A stretch of 64,000 nt of DNA from Pleomorphomonas carboxyditropha (GCF_002770725.1 NZ_NQVN01000002.1:150622-214621), one strand, 5' to 3'; shown: positions 41,047-51,510, counted from the first letter of the stretch. Numbers and translations are program-made. Notes: a model not told the origin generated them from the letters alone.

Positions 41047-42765
41047 TCAGGCGGCCGGAACCGCCGTCGCTCCATCGACGCCCGTCCCTTGCAGCGGAAC
41101 ACGCAGCGACACCCGCGTCGCCACCTCCGGCTCCGCGCTGACGGAAAGGCCGTAACGGCTGCCGAAGCGGGCGCGGATACGCCGGTCGACCAGCGACATG
41201 CCGAGCCCGTCGCTGCCGGGGCGGGGTTCGTAGAGCCCCGCGTTGTCCTCGACGGCGACCACGACGTCGCCGCCGTCGCGGCGGGCGGAGATCGACACCC
41301 GGCCTTTGTCCAGTAGCTGCGAGGTGCCGTGCTTGATGGCGTTCTCGACGATCGGCTGCAGCGAGAAGGCGGGCAGGTGCACGCCGCGCAGCTCGTCCGG
41401 CAGGTCGATCACCACCTCCAGCCGGTCGCGGAAACGCGCCTTCTCGATCTCGAGATAGGCGCTGACGTGCTCGATCTCGTCCTCGATCGCCACTTCTTCG
41501 CCAGCGCGTTTCAGATTCTTGCGGAAGAAGGTCGAAAGGTTTTGTACCAGCCGCCGCGCCGCCGGCGGATCGATGCGGATGACCGCCGACAGCGTATTGA
41601 GCGCGTTGAACAGGAAGTGCGGATTGACCTGGGCGTGCAGCAGCTTGATCTCCGACTGGGCGAGGCTCTGCTTCTGCTGCTCGTAGCGGCCAGCCAGGAT
41701 CTGCGCCGACAGCAGCCGGGCGACGCCCTCGCCGAGCGCCCGGTTGAAGGACGAGAACAGCCTGGATTTCGGTTCGTAGAGCTTGATGGTGCCGATCACC
41801 TCGCCGTCCTCGCCCTGCAATGGAATGACCAGCGCCGAGCCGAGCGGGCAGTCGGGATCGATCGAGCAGGTGTAGGAGACCTCGTCGCCGTCGGCATACA
41901 TCACCTTGTTGTCGCGGATTGCTTCCCGGGTCTGGACCGAGGTGATGGCCCGGCCCGGCACGTGATGATCGGCGCCAATGCCGATGAAGGCCAGGATCTT
42001 CTCGCGGTCGGTAATGGCGACGGCGCCGACGCCGGCCTCCTCGTAGAGGATGCGGGCCACCGTGGTGCTGTTCTCGGCGTTGAAGCCCTGGCGCAGCACA
42101 CCTTCGGCCCGGGCGGCGATCTTCAGCGCCTTGGCCGAAAACACTGCCGAATGGGTTTCGTAGAGCTTGCGGCGGTCAAGCAGGATGGTCATGAACAGCG
42201 CCGCGCCGATGGTGTTGGCGAGCGTCATCGGCAGGACGATGTCGCTGACGAGATGGGCCGCCGCCTCGATCGGCCGGGCAAGCGCCAGGATGATCGCCAT
42301 CTGGGTGAGCTCCGCAGCCAGGGTGACGGCGGCGACGAAGGCCGGCGACAGCAGCAGGGCGGCGCGGTGGCGGCGCATCAGATCGGCGTGGGCGAGGCCG
42401 CCGATCAGCCCTTCGGCCGCCGTCGACAGGGCACAGGCCAGGGCCGTGAAGCCGCCCATCGAGTAGCGGTGGAGGCCGCCGGTGATCCCGACCGCCAGCC
42501 CGACCAGCGGCCCACCGAAGATGCCGCCGAGCACGGCGCCGATCGCACGGGTATTGGCGATCGATTCGCCGATATGCAGGCCGAAATAGGTGCCCATCAC
42601 GCAAAAGGTCGAGAAGACGACGTAGCAGATGATCCGGCGCCAGGGGCGGACCGTCACCTGCATCAGCGGCAGGATGATCGGCGTCTTCGAGAACAGATAG
42701 GCGATCACCAGATAAACGCACATCTGCTGCAGGAGCTTGAGGACGAGGTCGATCCAGGTGGGCAT
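41047..42765 (-). CDS. LytS/BtsS-type sensor histidine kinase
   Basis: A 572-residue kinase. The 5TM-5TMR_LYT membrane sensor spans about residues 1-200 (PIILPLMQVTVRP, GTYFGLHIGESIANTRAIGAVLGGIFGGPLVGLAVGITGGLHRY), then a GAF domain, then the His_kinase region LLHAQVNPHFLFNALNTLSAVI and an HATPase (PIVENAIKHGTSQL, GLGMSLVDRRIRARFG). I placed the start at ATG 42765 because the sensor begins there; no good ribosome site is visible and the frame is open up to 42903. It is cotranscribed neither with cstA (197-base gap) nor with the sugar-binding gene. Confidence 0.9.
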   Translation of the reverse strand: MPTWIDLVLKLLQQMCVYLVIAYLFSKTPIILPLMQVTVRPWRRIICYVVFSTFCVMGTYFGLHIGESIANTRAIGAVLGGIFGGPLVGLAVGITGGLHRYSMGGFTALACALSTAAEGLIGGLAHADLMRRHRAALLLSPAFVAAVTLAAELTQMAIILALARPIEAAAHLVSDIVLPMTLANTIGAALFMTILLDRRKLYETHSAVFSAKALKIAARAEGVLRQGFNAENSTTVARILYEEAGVGAVAITDREKILAFIGIGADHHVPGRAITSVQTREAIRDNKVMYADGDEVSYTCSIDPDCPLGSALVIPLQGEDGEVIGTIKLYEPKSRLFSSFNRALGEGVARLLSAQILAGRYEQQKQSLAQSEIKLLHAQVNPHFLFNALNTLSAVIRIDPPAARRLVQNLSTFFRKNLKRAGEEVAIEDEIEHVSAYLEIEKARFRDRLEVVIDLPDELRGVHLPAFSLQPIVENAIKHGTSQLLDKGRVSISARRDGGDVVVAVEDNAGLYEPRPGSDGLGMSLVDRRIRARFGSRYGLSVSAEPEVATRVSLRVPLQGTGVDGATAVPAA

Positions 42766-42910
42766 GGGCGGAAGTGGCGTTCTTGGCGAAGAAGGATACC
42801 AGGGAAGCCTATTACATAGCCCGCTGGAGCGCGATAGCGTATCTGGGCAGATGAATTTCCCGGCGCGCCTTCCTTCGTGGCTGGGGGACCGCCGGGCGTC
42901 CAAAAAACAT

Positions 42911-42937
42911 CCGGGCGCCGCGGATGGCGGCGCCCGG
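42911..42937 (-). terminator. Intrinsic terminator of the sugar-binding protein gene
   Basis: CCGGGCGCCG (42911-42920) and CGGCGCCCGG (42928-42937) form a perfect 10-bp stem; read on the minus strand it is followed by ATG and six T (A run at 42902-42907). It lies 27 bases after the binding-protein stop. Confidence 0.85.
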
Positions 42938-42963
42938 GCGTTCGAAGAATACGCAGCGCGATG

Positions 42964-44238
42964 TCAGTTCGCGGCGGTCTCGTTGATCTTGGCGATGTCG
43001 GTTTCCAGCGCCTTGTAGGTCTCGTCGAGCGACAGCTCGCCGACGATCAACTGGCTCATGCGCTGGACGATCTGCTGGAACATCGCCGTGCTGCCCTTGG
43101 TACGGATCAGCTCGATGGCCGAACCGGGAATGTTGTTCTGATTGTCGGCAAACACCGCCATCGAGGCCTTGGCGCTGGCGTTGGTGAGCTGGTAGCTGAC
43201 ATTGTCGAGGCGGGCGCCGGTCAGGATGACGTAGTTCTCGGCGATCTCGCGCTGCACCTTCTCCGAGCCGAGGAACTCGATGAATTCGCCGACCACCTCC
43301 GGATATTTGGTGCGCTTGAAGCCGACGATGGCCGTGGCGCCGGGCATGGCGTAGCAGCCGGCGGCGCCGCACGGGGCGCTGACCGCCGTCCATTCGAAGG
43401 CGTCGCCGATCTTGTTCTGGAACGGATTCACCATCCAGTTGCCGGCGAGATAGGTGACGACGTTGCCGTTGACGAACTCGTCGCCCATGTTCTTGTACTG
43501 CGAGCCGCCGGCCGCGCCCCACATTTCCTTCGGGAAGCTGCCGTCCTGCGTCCACTGGTAGAGATCGGCGATGTAGCTCCTGGCGGCGTCGTCGGGGAAG
43601 GTGAACTTGCCGTCCTTGATGAAGGTCGCGCCGTAGGAAAAGGCGCCGCCGGCGAAGCGGTGGCCGGAGCGGTCGAGCGTGAACGGGATCTGCGCGCCGG
43701 TGGCCTTGGCGACGCGGGCCGAGGCCTCGACGATGTCCTTCAGCGTGGCGCCGGGGGCGGGCAGCGGCTCGTCCGCCTGCTCGAACAGCGTCTTGTTGAC
43801 GAAGGGCAGGTTGAGCGTCTGCGAGGCGATGTAGCCGTTGATCGACTGCGGGTCGTTGATGCCCGGCAGGCGCAGCAGGTCCAGGCTGGCGCCGTGCAGC
43901 TTGGCGAAGCTCTCCGGGTCCTTCATGTAGGGCCGCATGTCGAGATAATAGGGGGCCAGTTGCCAGTCGGCGATCTTGGCGAGGTCGGGACCTTCGCCCA
44001 CGGCGAGCTGGACCGGCAACTGCTTGCCCACCGCGTCATACCCCGACGACACGAAATTGATCTTCACGTCCGGATGGCTCGCCTCGAACTCCCGGCTTAG
44101 CGAAGCCATGTGGTCGACGTAGCTCTGGTCGTCGTCGGTGAAAAGGAACGTGATGGCCTTCTGCTCGGCCAACGCGGACGAGGCCGCCCAGACCGACGCG
44201 ACGGCGAACAGGCTCGTGCCGATGAAAGATTTCGACAT
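42964..44238 (-). CDS. Sugar ABC transporter substrate-binding protein (family 1, pectic oligosaccharide context)
   Basis: A 424-residue exported binding protein. ATG 44238 is preceded by GGGAGGA and opens with a signal peptide (FIGTSLFAVASVWAASSALA); upstream codons are open to 44352 but unlikely. The fold type is that of UgpB/MalE-like proteins (FEASHPDVKINFVSSGYDAVGKQLPVQLAVGEGPDLAKI). Two Cys in APCGAAGCYAMPG may form a disulphide. It faces away from the CAZyme-importer operon and shares its control region. As that operon has ATPase and permeases but no binding protein, this is its missing component, most likely for oligogalacturonides or rhamnogalacturonan fragments. Confidence 0.9.
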   Translation of the reverse strand: MSKSFIGTSLFAVASVWAASSALAEQKAITFLFTDDDQSYVDHMASLSREFEASHPDVKINFVSSGYDAVGKQLPVQLAVGEGPDLAKIADWQLAPYYLDMRPYMKDPESFAKLHGASLDLLRLPGINDPQSINGYIASQTLNLPFVNKTLFEQADEPLPAPGATLKDIVEASARVAKATGAQIPFTLDRSGHRFAGGAFSYGATFIKDGKFTFPDDAARSYIADLYQWTQDGSFPKEMWGAAGGSQYKNMGDEFVNGNVVTYLAGNWMVNPFQNKIGDAFEWTAVSAPCGAAGCYAMPGATAIVGFKRTKYPEVVGEFIEFLGSEKVQREIAENYVILTGARLDNVSYQLTNASAKASMAVFADNQNNIPGSAIELIRTKGSTAMFQQIVQRMSQLIVGELSLDETYKALETDIAKINETAAN

Positions 44239-44249
44239 CCAGTCCTCCC

Positions 44250-44265
44250 ATGAAAGAAATTTTAT
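44250..44265. promoter_or_regulatory. Imperfect ATGAAA/TTTCAT operator-like site
   Basis: ATGAAAGAAATTTTAT resembles the perfect ATGAAA-N4-TTTCAT repeat at 44392-44407 with one arm mismatch. It lies just upstream of the binding-protein ribosome site. Two similar sites next to two divergent starts suggest one regulator for both transcripts. Confidence 0.35.
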
Positions 44266-44391
44266 GATCTGGCGGTGCTCCTCCGACTGGTGCCAGAATG
44301 ATGGCAATTTGATCATTGACAAAGCGGCCGTCAAGCTGTTTTTCAGTAGCAAAATCGCGGCGACGGCAGGTTGCCGTCTGTTGCTGTAGAA

Positions 44392-44427
44392 ATGAAAACT
44401 CTTTCATGAATGGGAGATATTCATGAA
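44392..44427. promoter_or_regulatory. Overlapping inverted repeats around the start of the CAZyme operon
   Basis: ATGAAA-ACTC-TTTCAT (44392-44407) is a perfect 6-bp inverted repeat. Overlapping it, TTCATGAAT (44403-44411) and ATTCATGAA (44419-44427) form a perfect 9-bp inverted repeat whose loop, GGGAGAT, is the ribosome site and whose right arm holds the ATG start at 44423. This could be an operator, or an RNA hairpin controlling translation. Confidence 0.5.
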
Positions 44428-46945
44428 GGCTCGCCAGATGGCGATCCCCGTCGGAGCCGGGGGTGCCTACGTCGTGTCGCCCGGTCAGTCGCTGACATCC
44501 TGGGTGGTGTCGCCACGCGTCGAGAGCTTTTTTCCCGGCGAGCCGGCTCCGGCCGAGGACAGGGTCGGCTACCGGTTCGTCAACGGCTTCGTCGATGTCG
44601 GCGACCTGCCTTGCCGCAAGGCGTTCCGGGCGACCATGCCGGGGCGATCGATCGAGCCGGAGACCGACTGGCCGGTCGATCACCTGAACCTGCCCGGAAG
44701 CAACCGCCGGGTCGAGTTCACCGGCTTCTGGCATGTGCCGACCCACGTGCGCCGCTGGCTCAGGAGCATTTGGCGCGCCGACGCCGACGGCACGGTCGAA
44801 CTTCTCCTCCGGACCTGCGGCGGCGTCCGCGTCTGGGTGAACGGCATCGAGCGCGTGCGCTTCGAGCCCTTCCTTCGCAACGTCGAAAGCGAGACCCGCG
44901 TCCGCCTGCCGCTTCTCGCCGGCGACAACGAAATTCTGGTGCACAGCGAGGATCTGGCCGAGCGCGACACCGTCTGGTTCGTCGAGATGGAGCTCGGCGG
45001 CGACATGCCGCTCACGGTGCTGCTGCCCGTGGCTGTGGACCGCGACGCGCTGGCCCGCCTCGAGGCGCTGGCCCGGCAGGTGCGCCCGGCGCGCGACGTC
45101 TTCGCAGGCGCGCCGCTGGAGCTCCTCTTCGATACGCCGCCCGGCGTCGACCTGCCGGTCGAGGTCCGGATCGTCAGCCACGGACACGACCGCAGTTGCC
45201 TTGCTGTGTCGGAGACGGTGCTCGGGGCGGGGGAACCCCGGCTTGTCGTCGCCGGCAGCGAGCGCGTCGGCAGCGGCTATCACGGCGTCCGGCTGTCGCT
45301 CGGGACGGGCGCGGGCAAGGTGACGCGGGCGTTCGACGCCGCCTTCATCGACGACCTTGCGCCGGCGCCGCCCGGCGCCACGCTCGCCGAGCGCAAGCGC
45401 CGGGCGCTCCGTTTCGCCGCCCGGCGCGGGGCGCCGCGCATCGGCCGGGTGCTGGCCATGCTGGCGTCCGACGATGGGGAACCCGCGGCGATGGCGGCCA
45501 TCGTCGACGCGACGCTGGCGACGATCGACCGGGCGGAGGATTGCTCGGACTTCGTCATGGTGCCGCTGCTTTGGCTGGCCGGCGCCCACGGCGATCGCCT
45601 CTCCGCGTCGACGGCCGACCGCATCCGCGCCGCCGTGCTCGCCTATCGCTACTGGGTGGACGAGCCCGGCAACGACACCATGTGGTTCTGGAGCGAGAAC
45701 CACGTTCTCTGCTTCCACGCCAGCCAGCTCATCGCTGGCCGCCTCTATCCCGACGACCGGTTTCTCCGGTCCGGGCGGAGCGGCCGCGAGCAGGCGGCGC
45801 TGGCGGAGGAGCGGCTCGGCCGCTGGTTCGACAGCGTCGAGGCCCACGGTCTCGCCGAATGGAACTCCGCCGCCTATTACCCGATCGACTTCATCGGGCT
45901 GCTGGCGCTCCACCGCTGGGCGGACGCGCCGATCGCCGACCGGGCGGGGGCGATGCTCGACCGCATCTTCACCATGATCGCCCTGCATACGCTCGCCGGC
46001 GTGCCGGCCGGCTCGCAGGGGCGCGCCTACGACAAGGAGCTGAGGGCCGGGCCGCTGACCGAGCTCGCCCCCTTCGCCACCGTCGCCTTCGGCCGCGGCT
46101 GGCTCAATGGCGGCGTCGCCGCGCTGCCGATGTTCTGCGCCGGTCCCTACGCGCCGCCGGCCGGCCTCGCCGACCTCGTCGATCTCGCCCCTGGCCGGTC
46201 GATCGAGGCGCGCTACGCGCAGGGACTGGAGAGCGGCAAGCTGGTGCTGTTCAAGACGGAGGCGGCCCAGCTCTCCACCGTCGTCGATCACAGGACCGGC
46301 AAGCCGGGCCACCAGCAGCATGTGCTCGACATCCGCCTGGCCGGCCATCCCATGGCGCGGCTCTGGGTCAACCATCCGGGCGAGGACGATCCATGGGGCA
46401 CCCGGCGGCCGTCCTACTGGGCGGGCAGCGGCATCCTGCCGCGCGTGGCCCAGCACCGCGACGTCGCCCTTCTCGTCGCCGATCCTCGCGCCGCGCGCAT
46501 CCGCTGGACGCACGCCTATGTCGGGCGCGACGGAATGGACGAGATCCTGATCGAGGACGGCTGGCTGATCGTCCGTTCCGGGCGCGGCTTCGCGGCGCTT
46601 CACGCGTCCAACGGCCTCGCGCCGGTCGAGTCTGGCGCCACCGCCGGACACGAGGTGAGAACGGGCGAGGGGCCTGTCGGCTGGGTGGCGGTGATCGGCT
46701 CGGGCGACGCCCACGCCTTTGGCGCCTTCCGGACGCGCCTTCGCGCCAGCACCGTGACGTTCGATCGCGAGGCGCTCCGCCTCGATTTCAGCCCGGATGG
46801 CCGGGAAACGCTGAGCCTTGCCTATGACGGCGCCTTCAGCGTCGGCGGCCGACGCGTCGCCTTCGACCATACCGGGCCGATCCCGGTCCTGACCCATGAC
46901 AGCGCCGATCCGCGGCTCGACGCATTTCCCCCGTTCTTTGCCTGA
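44423..46945 (+). CDS. Large cytoplasmic carbohydrate-active protein of unknown family
   Basis: An 840-residue protein without signal peptide. About 1-300 is beta-rich with a carbohydrate-binding-like segment (ELLLRTCGGVRVWVNGIERVRFEPFLRNVESETRVRLPLLAGDNEILV), as in jelly-roll domains of glycosidases. About 330-600 is helical, with Trp- and His-rich stretches (MWFWSENHVLCFHASQLIAGRLYPDD, EWNSAAYYPIDFIGLLALHRWAD) like an alpha/alpha toroid of polysaccharide lyases or GH families. The C-terminal third is beta again. It heads an operon with GH105, GH28 and ABC importer genes, so it probably acts on an imported pectic oligosaccharide. I do not recognise the family and name no reaction. Confidence 0.75.
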   Translation: MKARQMAIPVGAGGAYVVSPGQSLTSWVVSPRVESFFPGEPAPAEDRVGYRFVNGFVDVGDLPCRKAFRATMPGRSIEPETDWPVDHLNLPGSNRRVEFTGFWHVPTHVRRWLRSIWRADADGTVELLLRTCGGVRVWVNGIERVRFEPFLRNVESETRVRLPLLAGDNEILVHSEDLAERDTVWFVEMELGGDMPLTVLLPVAVDRDALARLEALARQVRPARDVFAGAPLELLFDTPPGVDLPVEVRIVSHGHDRSCLAVSETVLGAGEPRLVVAGSERVGSGYHGVRLSLGTGAGKVTRAFDAAFIDDLAPAPPGATLAERKRRALRFAARRGAPRIGRVLAMLASDDGEPAAMAAIVDATLATIDRAEDCSDFVMVPLLWLAGAHGDRLSASTADRIRAAVLAYRYWVDEPGNDTMWFWSENHVLCFHASQLIAGRLYPDDRFLRSGRSGREQAALAEERLGRWFDSVEAHGLAEWNSAAYYPIDFIGLLALHRWADAPIADRAGAMLDRIFTMIALHTLAGVPAGSQGRAYDKELRAGPLTELAPFATVAFGRGWLNGGVAALPMFCAGPYAPPAGLADLVDLAPGRSIEARYAQGLESGKLVLFKTEAAQLSTVVDHRTGKPGHQQHVLDIRLAGHPMARLWVNHPGEDDPWGTRRPSYWAGSGILPRVAQHRDVALLVADPRAARIRWTHAYVGRDGMDEILIEDGWLIVRSGRGFAALHASNGLAPVESGATAGHEVRTGEGPVGWVAVIGSGDAHAFGAFRTRLRASTVTFDREALRLDFSPDGRETLSLAYDGAFSVGGRRVAFDHTGPIPVLTHDSADPRLDAFPPFFA

Positions 46946-46957
46946 ATTGGAATTCGT

Positions 46958-48049
46958 ATGGACCAGCTGACAATCGACAGGATCGGTCTCCGGGAAACCA
47001 CCGATCGGGTGGCCGCCGCCTTCCGCCGGCTCAAGGGTATCCGGGAGGGGCTGGCGTCGGGGGATGCCGGCGGCATCGCCTTCGAGGAGTGGGACTGGGA
47101 GGTCGGCGTCGGTCTCTACGGCTTTCTGCGCCGGGCGCTCGCCACCGGAGACAGAGCGGCGATCGCCCAACTGACCGACTGGTACGCCTGGCAGATCGGC
47201 CGTGGCCTGCCGCCGCGTCAGATCAATTCCACCGCTCCGATGCTGCCCCTGGCGCTGCTCGTCGAGCATGTCGATCGTCCGGATTTCCGGGCCCTGATCG
47301 AGGACTGGGCCGACTGGCTGGTGCGCTCGCTGCCGAAGACCGAGGACGGCGGCTTCCAGCATGTCGTCAAGGAGCGCCTCAACGAGGGAGAGCTCTGGGA
47401 CGACACGCTGTTCATGGCCGTGCTGTTTCTGGCCCGCGCCGGCCGGCTGCTCGGGCGGCGCGACTGGATAGACGAGGCCGTCTACCAGTTTCTCGTCCAC
47501 GCCCGCTATCTCTCCGATCCGGTGACCGGCCTCTGGTACCACGGCTGGACCTTCAACGGCCGGCACAATTTCGCCCGGGCCTTCTGGGGGCGCGGCAACG
47601 CCTGGATCACCGTCGCCATCCCCGAACTGCTCGATCTGGTGCCGGAGATCGAGGCCAAGGACCGCCGCTTTCTCACCAATCTGCTGCATAGCCAGGTCCG
47701 GACGCTGAAGGCGCTGCAGCGGCGGGACGGGCTTTTCCATACGCTGCTCGACGATCCGGCCTCGCCGGTGGAAGCCTCGGCCACGGCCGGAATCGCCTAC
47801 GGCATCCTGCGCGCCGTGCGCGCCGGCATCCTGCCGGAGGAGGACCGGGCCGCGGCGCTGTCGGCCTTCGGCGCCGTGCTGGCCGAGATCGACGAGACCG
47901 GCGTCGTCGGCAAGGTCTCCGACGGGACCGCGATGGGGCACGATCTCGATTTCTACCGGCGCATTCCCAACCTGCCGACGCCTTACGGCCAGGCGCTCGC
48001 CATGCTGCTGCTGATCGAAATGCTGGGCTCTCGGGAGGACGAACGGTGA
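46958..48049 (+). CDS. GH105 unsaturated rhamnogalacturonyl/galacturonyl hydrolase
   Basis: A 363-residue (alpha/alpha)6-barrel glycosidase of the GH88/GH105 type (YteR/YesR-like). The catalytic Asp lies in ELWDDTLFMAVLFLARAG (about residue 147), and GLWYHGWTFNG...NFARAFWGRGNAW is the substrate-contact stretch. These enzymes hydrate the enol double bond left by pectate or rhamnogalacturonan lyases and release the unsaturated uronic acid. There is no signal peptide, so it works on imported fragments. The ATG is 12 bases after the preceding stop; the end overlaps the GH28 start. Confidence 0.88.
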   Translation: MDQLTIDRIGLRETTDRVAAAFRRLKGIREGLASGDAGGIAFEEWDWEVGVGLYGFLRRALATGDRAAIAQLTDWYAWQIGRGLPPRQINSTAPMLPLALLVEHVDRPDFRALIEDWADWLVRSLPKTEDGGFQHVVKERLNEGELWDDTLFMAVLFLARAGRLLGRRDWIDEAVYQFLVHARYLSDPVTGLWYHGWTFNGRHNFARAFWGRGNAWITVAIPELLDLVPEIEAKDRRFLTNLLHSQVRTLKALQRRDGLFHTLLDDPASPVEASATAGIAYGILRAVRAGILPEEDRAAALSAFGAVLAEIDETGVVGKVSDGTAMGHDLDFYRRIPNLPTPYGQALAMLLLIEMLGSREDER

Positions 48050-49380
48050 CCAAGGGCAGGGCAGTTCTCGTCGAGGCGACGGGCGGCGACGCGACCGCCG
48101 TCCTGCAGGCGGCGATCGACCGGACATCCGCCGAGGGCGGCGGCGTGGTGCGACTCCTGGCGGGCGAGCACATCGCCGGGGGACTTTGCCTGCGGTCGGG
48201 CGTCGAGCTCAACCTCGCCGAAGGCGCGGTGCTGAGGCCGATTCCCGATTACGACGCCTTTGCCGGGACGACGGTATCGGTGATCGCCGAAAAGTCGGAC
48301 AGGGGGATGGTCGTGGCGCGCGGCGCCCGTGATGTCGCGCTGACCGGCCCGGGACGCATCGCGGCCGGCGGCGGCCGGTTCATCGTCGGCGAGGAGGCGG
48401 CGATGGGCACCTTCGTACCGGCTACTTATCGGCCGCGGGTGGTGGTGTTCGAATCCTGCCGCGGCGTCCGGCTCGAAAACCTCGCGGTGGACGATTCGCC
48501 GATGTGGACGCTGCATCTGGTCGACTGCGAGGACGTCACCGTCCGCAAGGTCCGCGTCTCCAACAACCGGCGGCTTCCCAACACCGACGGCCTGGTGCTC
48601 GACGCCTGCCGGCGCGCGCTGATCGAGGACGTGGTCATCTCGACCGCCGACGACGGCATCTGTCTCAAGACCAGCGCCGGGCCGGACGGCGAGGCCATCG
48701 GCCGCTGCGAGGATATCCTGGTCCGCCGCGCCGAGGTGGCCAGCCTGTCCTGCGCGCTCAAGGTCGGCACCGAGTCCTTCGGCGACTTTTCGAACATCGT
48801 CTTCGAGGATTGCCGCGTCGTCGACTCCAACCGCGGCCTCGGCCTGTTCTCGCGCGACGGCGGCCGGATTTCCAACGTCCGCTTCTCGCGGATCGACGTC
48901 GATTGCCGCGAGACGCCGGATGGCTTCTGGGGATCGGGCGAGGGATTGACGGTCACCGTCTTGGACCGCCGGCCGAGCCGCCGGGCCGGCGCCGTCGAGG
49001 ATCTTGTCGTCGAGGATATCACCGGCCGCATGCAAGGCGCCATCGCCCTGGTATCGGCGTCGGAGGCGGGAATCCGCAACGTCAGCCTCGCCCGCATCCA
49101 TCTCGTCCAGACGCCCGGCGATCTCGGCACGGCGCTTCGCTACGACATGCGCCCGACCGGGGCCGACCTCGCGCCGGCGCCCAACGCGGCCGGCCGGGCC
49201 AACGCCTGGACGCTCGGCGCCGACGGCAGGGTGGTCGGCCTCGTCGATTATCCGGGCGGCCTGCCGGCCGTCTTCGTCAAGGGTGTCGAGGGTCTTTCGA
49301 CCGAGGACGTGGTCATCGGGCGTCCGGAGCCGTTGCCGGTCGGCTGGAACAGCGCCGACATCGTCCGCCAAGCAAGATGA
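48046..49380 (+). CDS. GH28-family polygalacturonase-like glycosidase
   Basis: A 444-residue right-handed beta-helix protein. Family signs are the NTDGLVLDACRRALIEDV and STADDGICLKTSAG stretches with the conserved Asp residues. The usual 'GHG' segment is replaced (SLSCALKVGTESFG) and the 'RIK' segment by RGLGLFSRDGG, so part of the standard active site is altered, as in divergent rhamnogalacturonan-type or exo-acting GH28 members. Start GTG 48046 overlaps the GH105 stop. No signal peptide is visible, pointing to cytoplasmic work on oligosaccharides. Exact linkage cut is unknown. Confidence 0.82.
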   Translation: MTKGRAVLVEATGGDATAVLQAAIDRTSAEGGGVVRLLAGEHIAGGLCLRSGVELNLAEGAVLRPIPDYDAFAGTTVSVIAEKSDRGMVVARGARDVALTGPGRIAAGGGRFIVGEEAAMGTFVPATYRPRVVVFESCRGVRLENLAVDDSPMWTLHLVDCEDVTVRKVRVSNNRRLPNTDGLVLDACRRALIEDVVISTADDGICLKTSAGPDGEAIGRCEDILVRRAEVASLSCALKVGTESFGDFSNIVFEDCRVVDSNRGLGLFSRDGGRISNVRFSRIDVDCRETPDGFWGSGEGLTVTVLDRRPSRRAGAVEDLVVEDITGRMQGAIALVSASEAGIRNVSLARIHLVQTPGDLGTALRYDMRPTGADLAPAPNAAGRANAWTLGADGRVVGLVDYPGGLPAVFVKGVEGLSTEDVVIGRPEPLPVGWNSADIVRQAR

Positions 49381-49398
49381 ACCTCGCGGGAGGAGGGA

Positions 49399-50512
<1,114 letters not shown>

Positions 50513-50523
<11 letters not shown>

Positions 50524-51508
50524 GGCTTCCGCGGTGCTCGAACGGCTCGTCGAAGGCGTCATGTCCTTGGTCGAGATCCCGATCAACGCCCTCGAGCGGC
50601 TGATGGGGCGCAAGCGCGTCCCCTATCTGTTCCTCGCGCCCAATCTCGTCCTTTTCGGAATCTTCACCTTCCTGCCGATCGCCATCTCCGTCGGCTACGC
50701 GGTAACCGGCGGCACCAACCTCTTCGTCACCGACCGGCCGTTCGTCGGTCTCGACAACTTCCGCCAGCTCCTGAGCTGCCAGGACTATTCCCGTCCCGGC
50801 ACCTGCCAGGAATCCCTGTTCTGGACCGCCATCTGGAACACCTTCTGGTTCGTGGGCTTCAATGTCGTCGCCACGCTGCTGGTCGCGCTGGTCACGGCGC
50901 TGATCCTCAACCGCGCCATGGTCGGCCGCGGCTTCTTCCGGGCGATGTTCTTCTATCCCGTCCTGCTGTCGCCGGTGGTCATCGGCCTCATCTGGAAATG
51001 GTTTCTCGACCGCAACGGCCTGCTCAACGCCTTTTTCGAGATGATGGGCGTGCCGCCGCACGTCTTCCTGCTGGAGGTCGGCTGGGCGCGGTTCTTCGTG
51101 GTGCTGGTCTCCGTGTGGTTCCACATGGGCTTCTACACGCTGATCCTGCTCGCCGGATTGCAGGCGATCCCCAAGGACCTCTACGAGGCCGCCGCCATCG
51201 ACGCCGCCTCGCGCCGGCGCACGCTGTTCGCGATCACCCTGCCGCTGCTCGGTCCCAACCTCCTGGTGGTGCTGATCCTGCTGATGATCCGCTCGGTGCA
51301 GATATTCGACGAGGCATGGGTGCTGACCAACGGCGGCGGACCGGGCACCGCCAACAGCTTCATCGTGCAGTATATCTACCAGATGGCCTTCGGCAGCGAC
51401 CTGCGCCTGCTGGGCCTCGCCTCGGCCGCCTCGGTGCTGATGGGCGTGGTGCTGCTGGCCCTGACGCTGGTGCAACTGCGCCTCGCCAGGAAAACGGAGG
51501 AGATCTGA
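50513..51508 (+). CDS. Sugar ABC transporter permease (MalF/UgpA type)
   Basis: A 331-residue permease with six or seven membrane helices. ATG 50513 lies within the end of the ATPase gene, after GGGGGG. The EAA loop is YEAAAIDAASRRRTLFAITLPLLGPN. A periplasmic loop contains two Cys (LLSCQDYSRPGTCQES), likely a disulphide. Partner of the next gene. Confidence 0.93.
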
Positions 51509-51510
51509 CC

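Noticed and set aside
44036-48127. A 1,363-codon open frame on the minus strand
   Set aside because: It lies antisense to the 840-aa protein, GH105 and GH28 genes, is made of low-complexity Arg/Gly/Ala/Asp-rich sequence with no family motif, and results from high GC at third codon positions.
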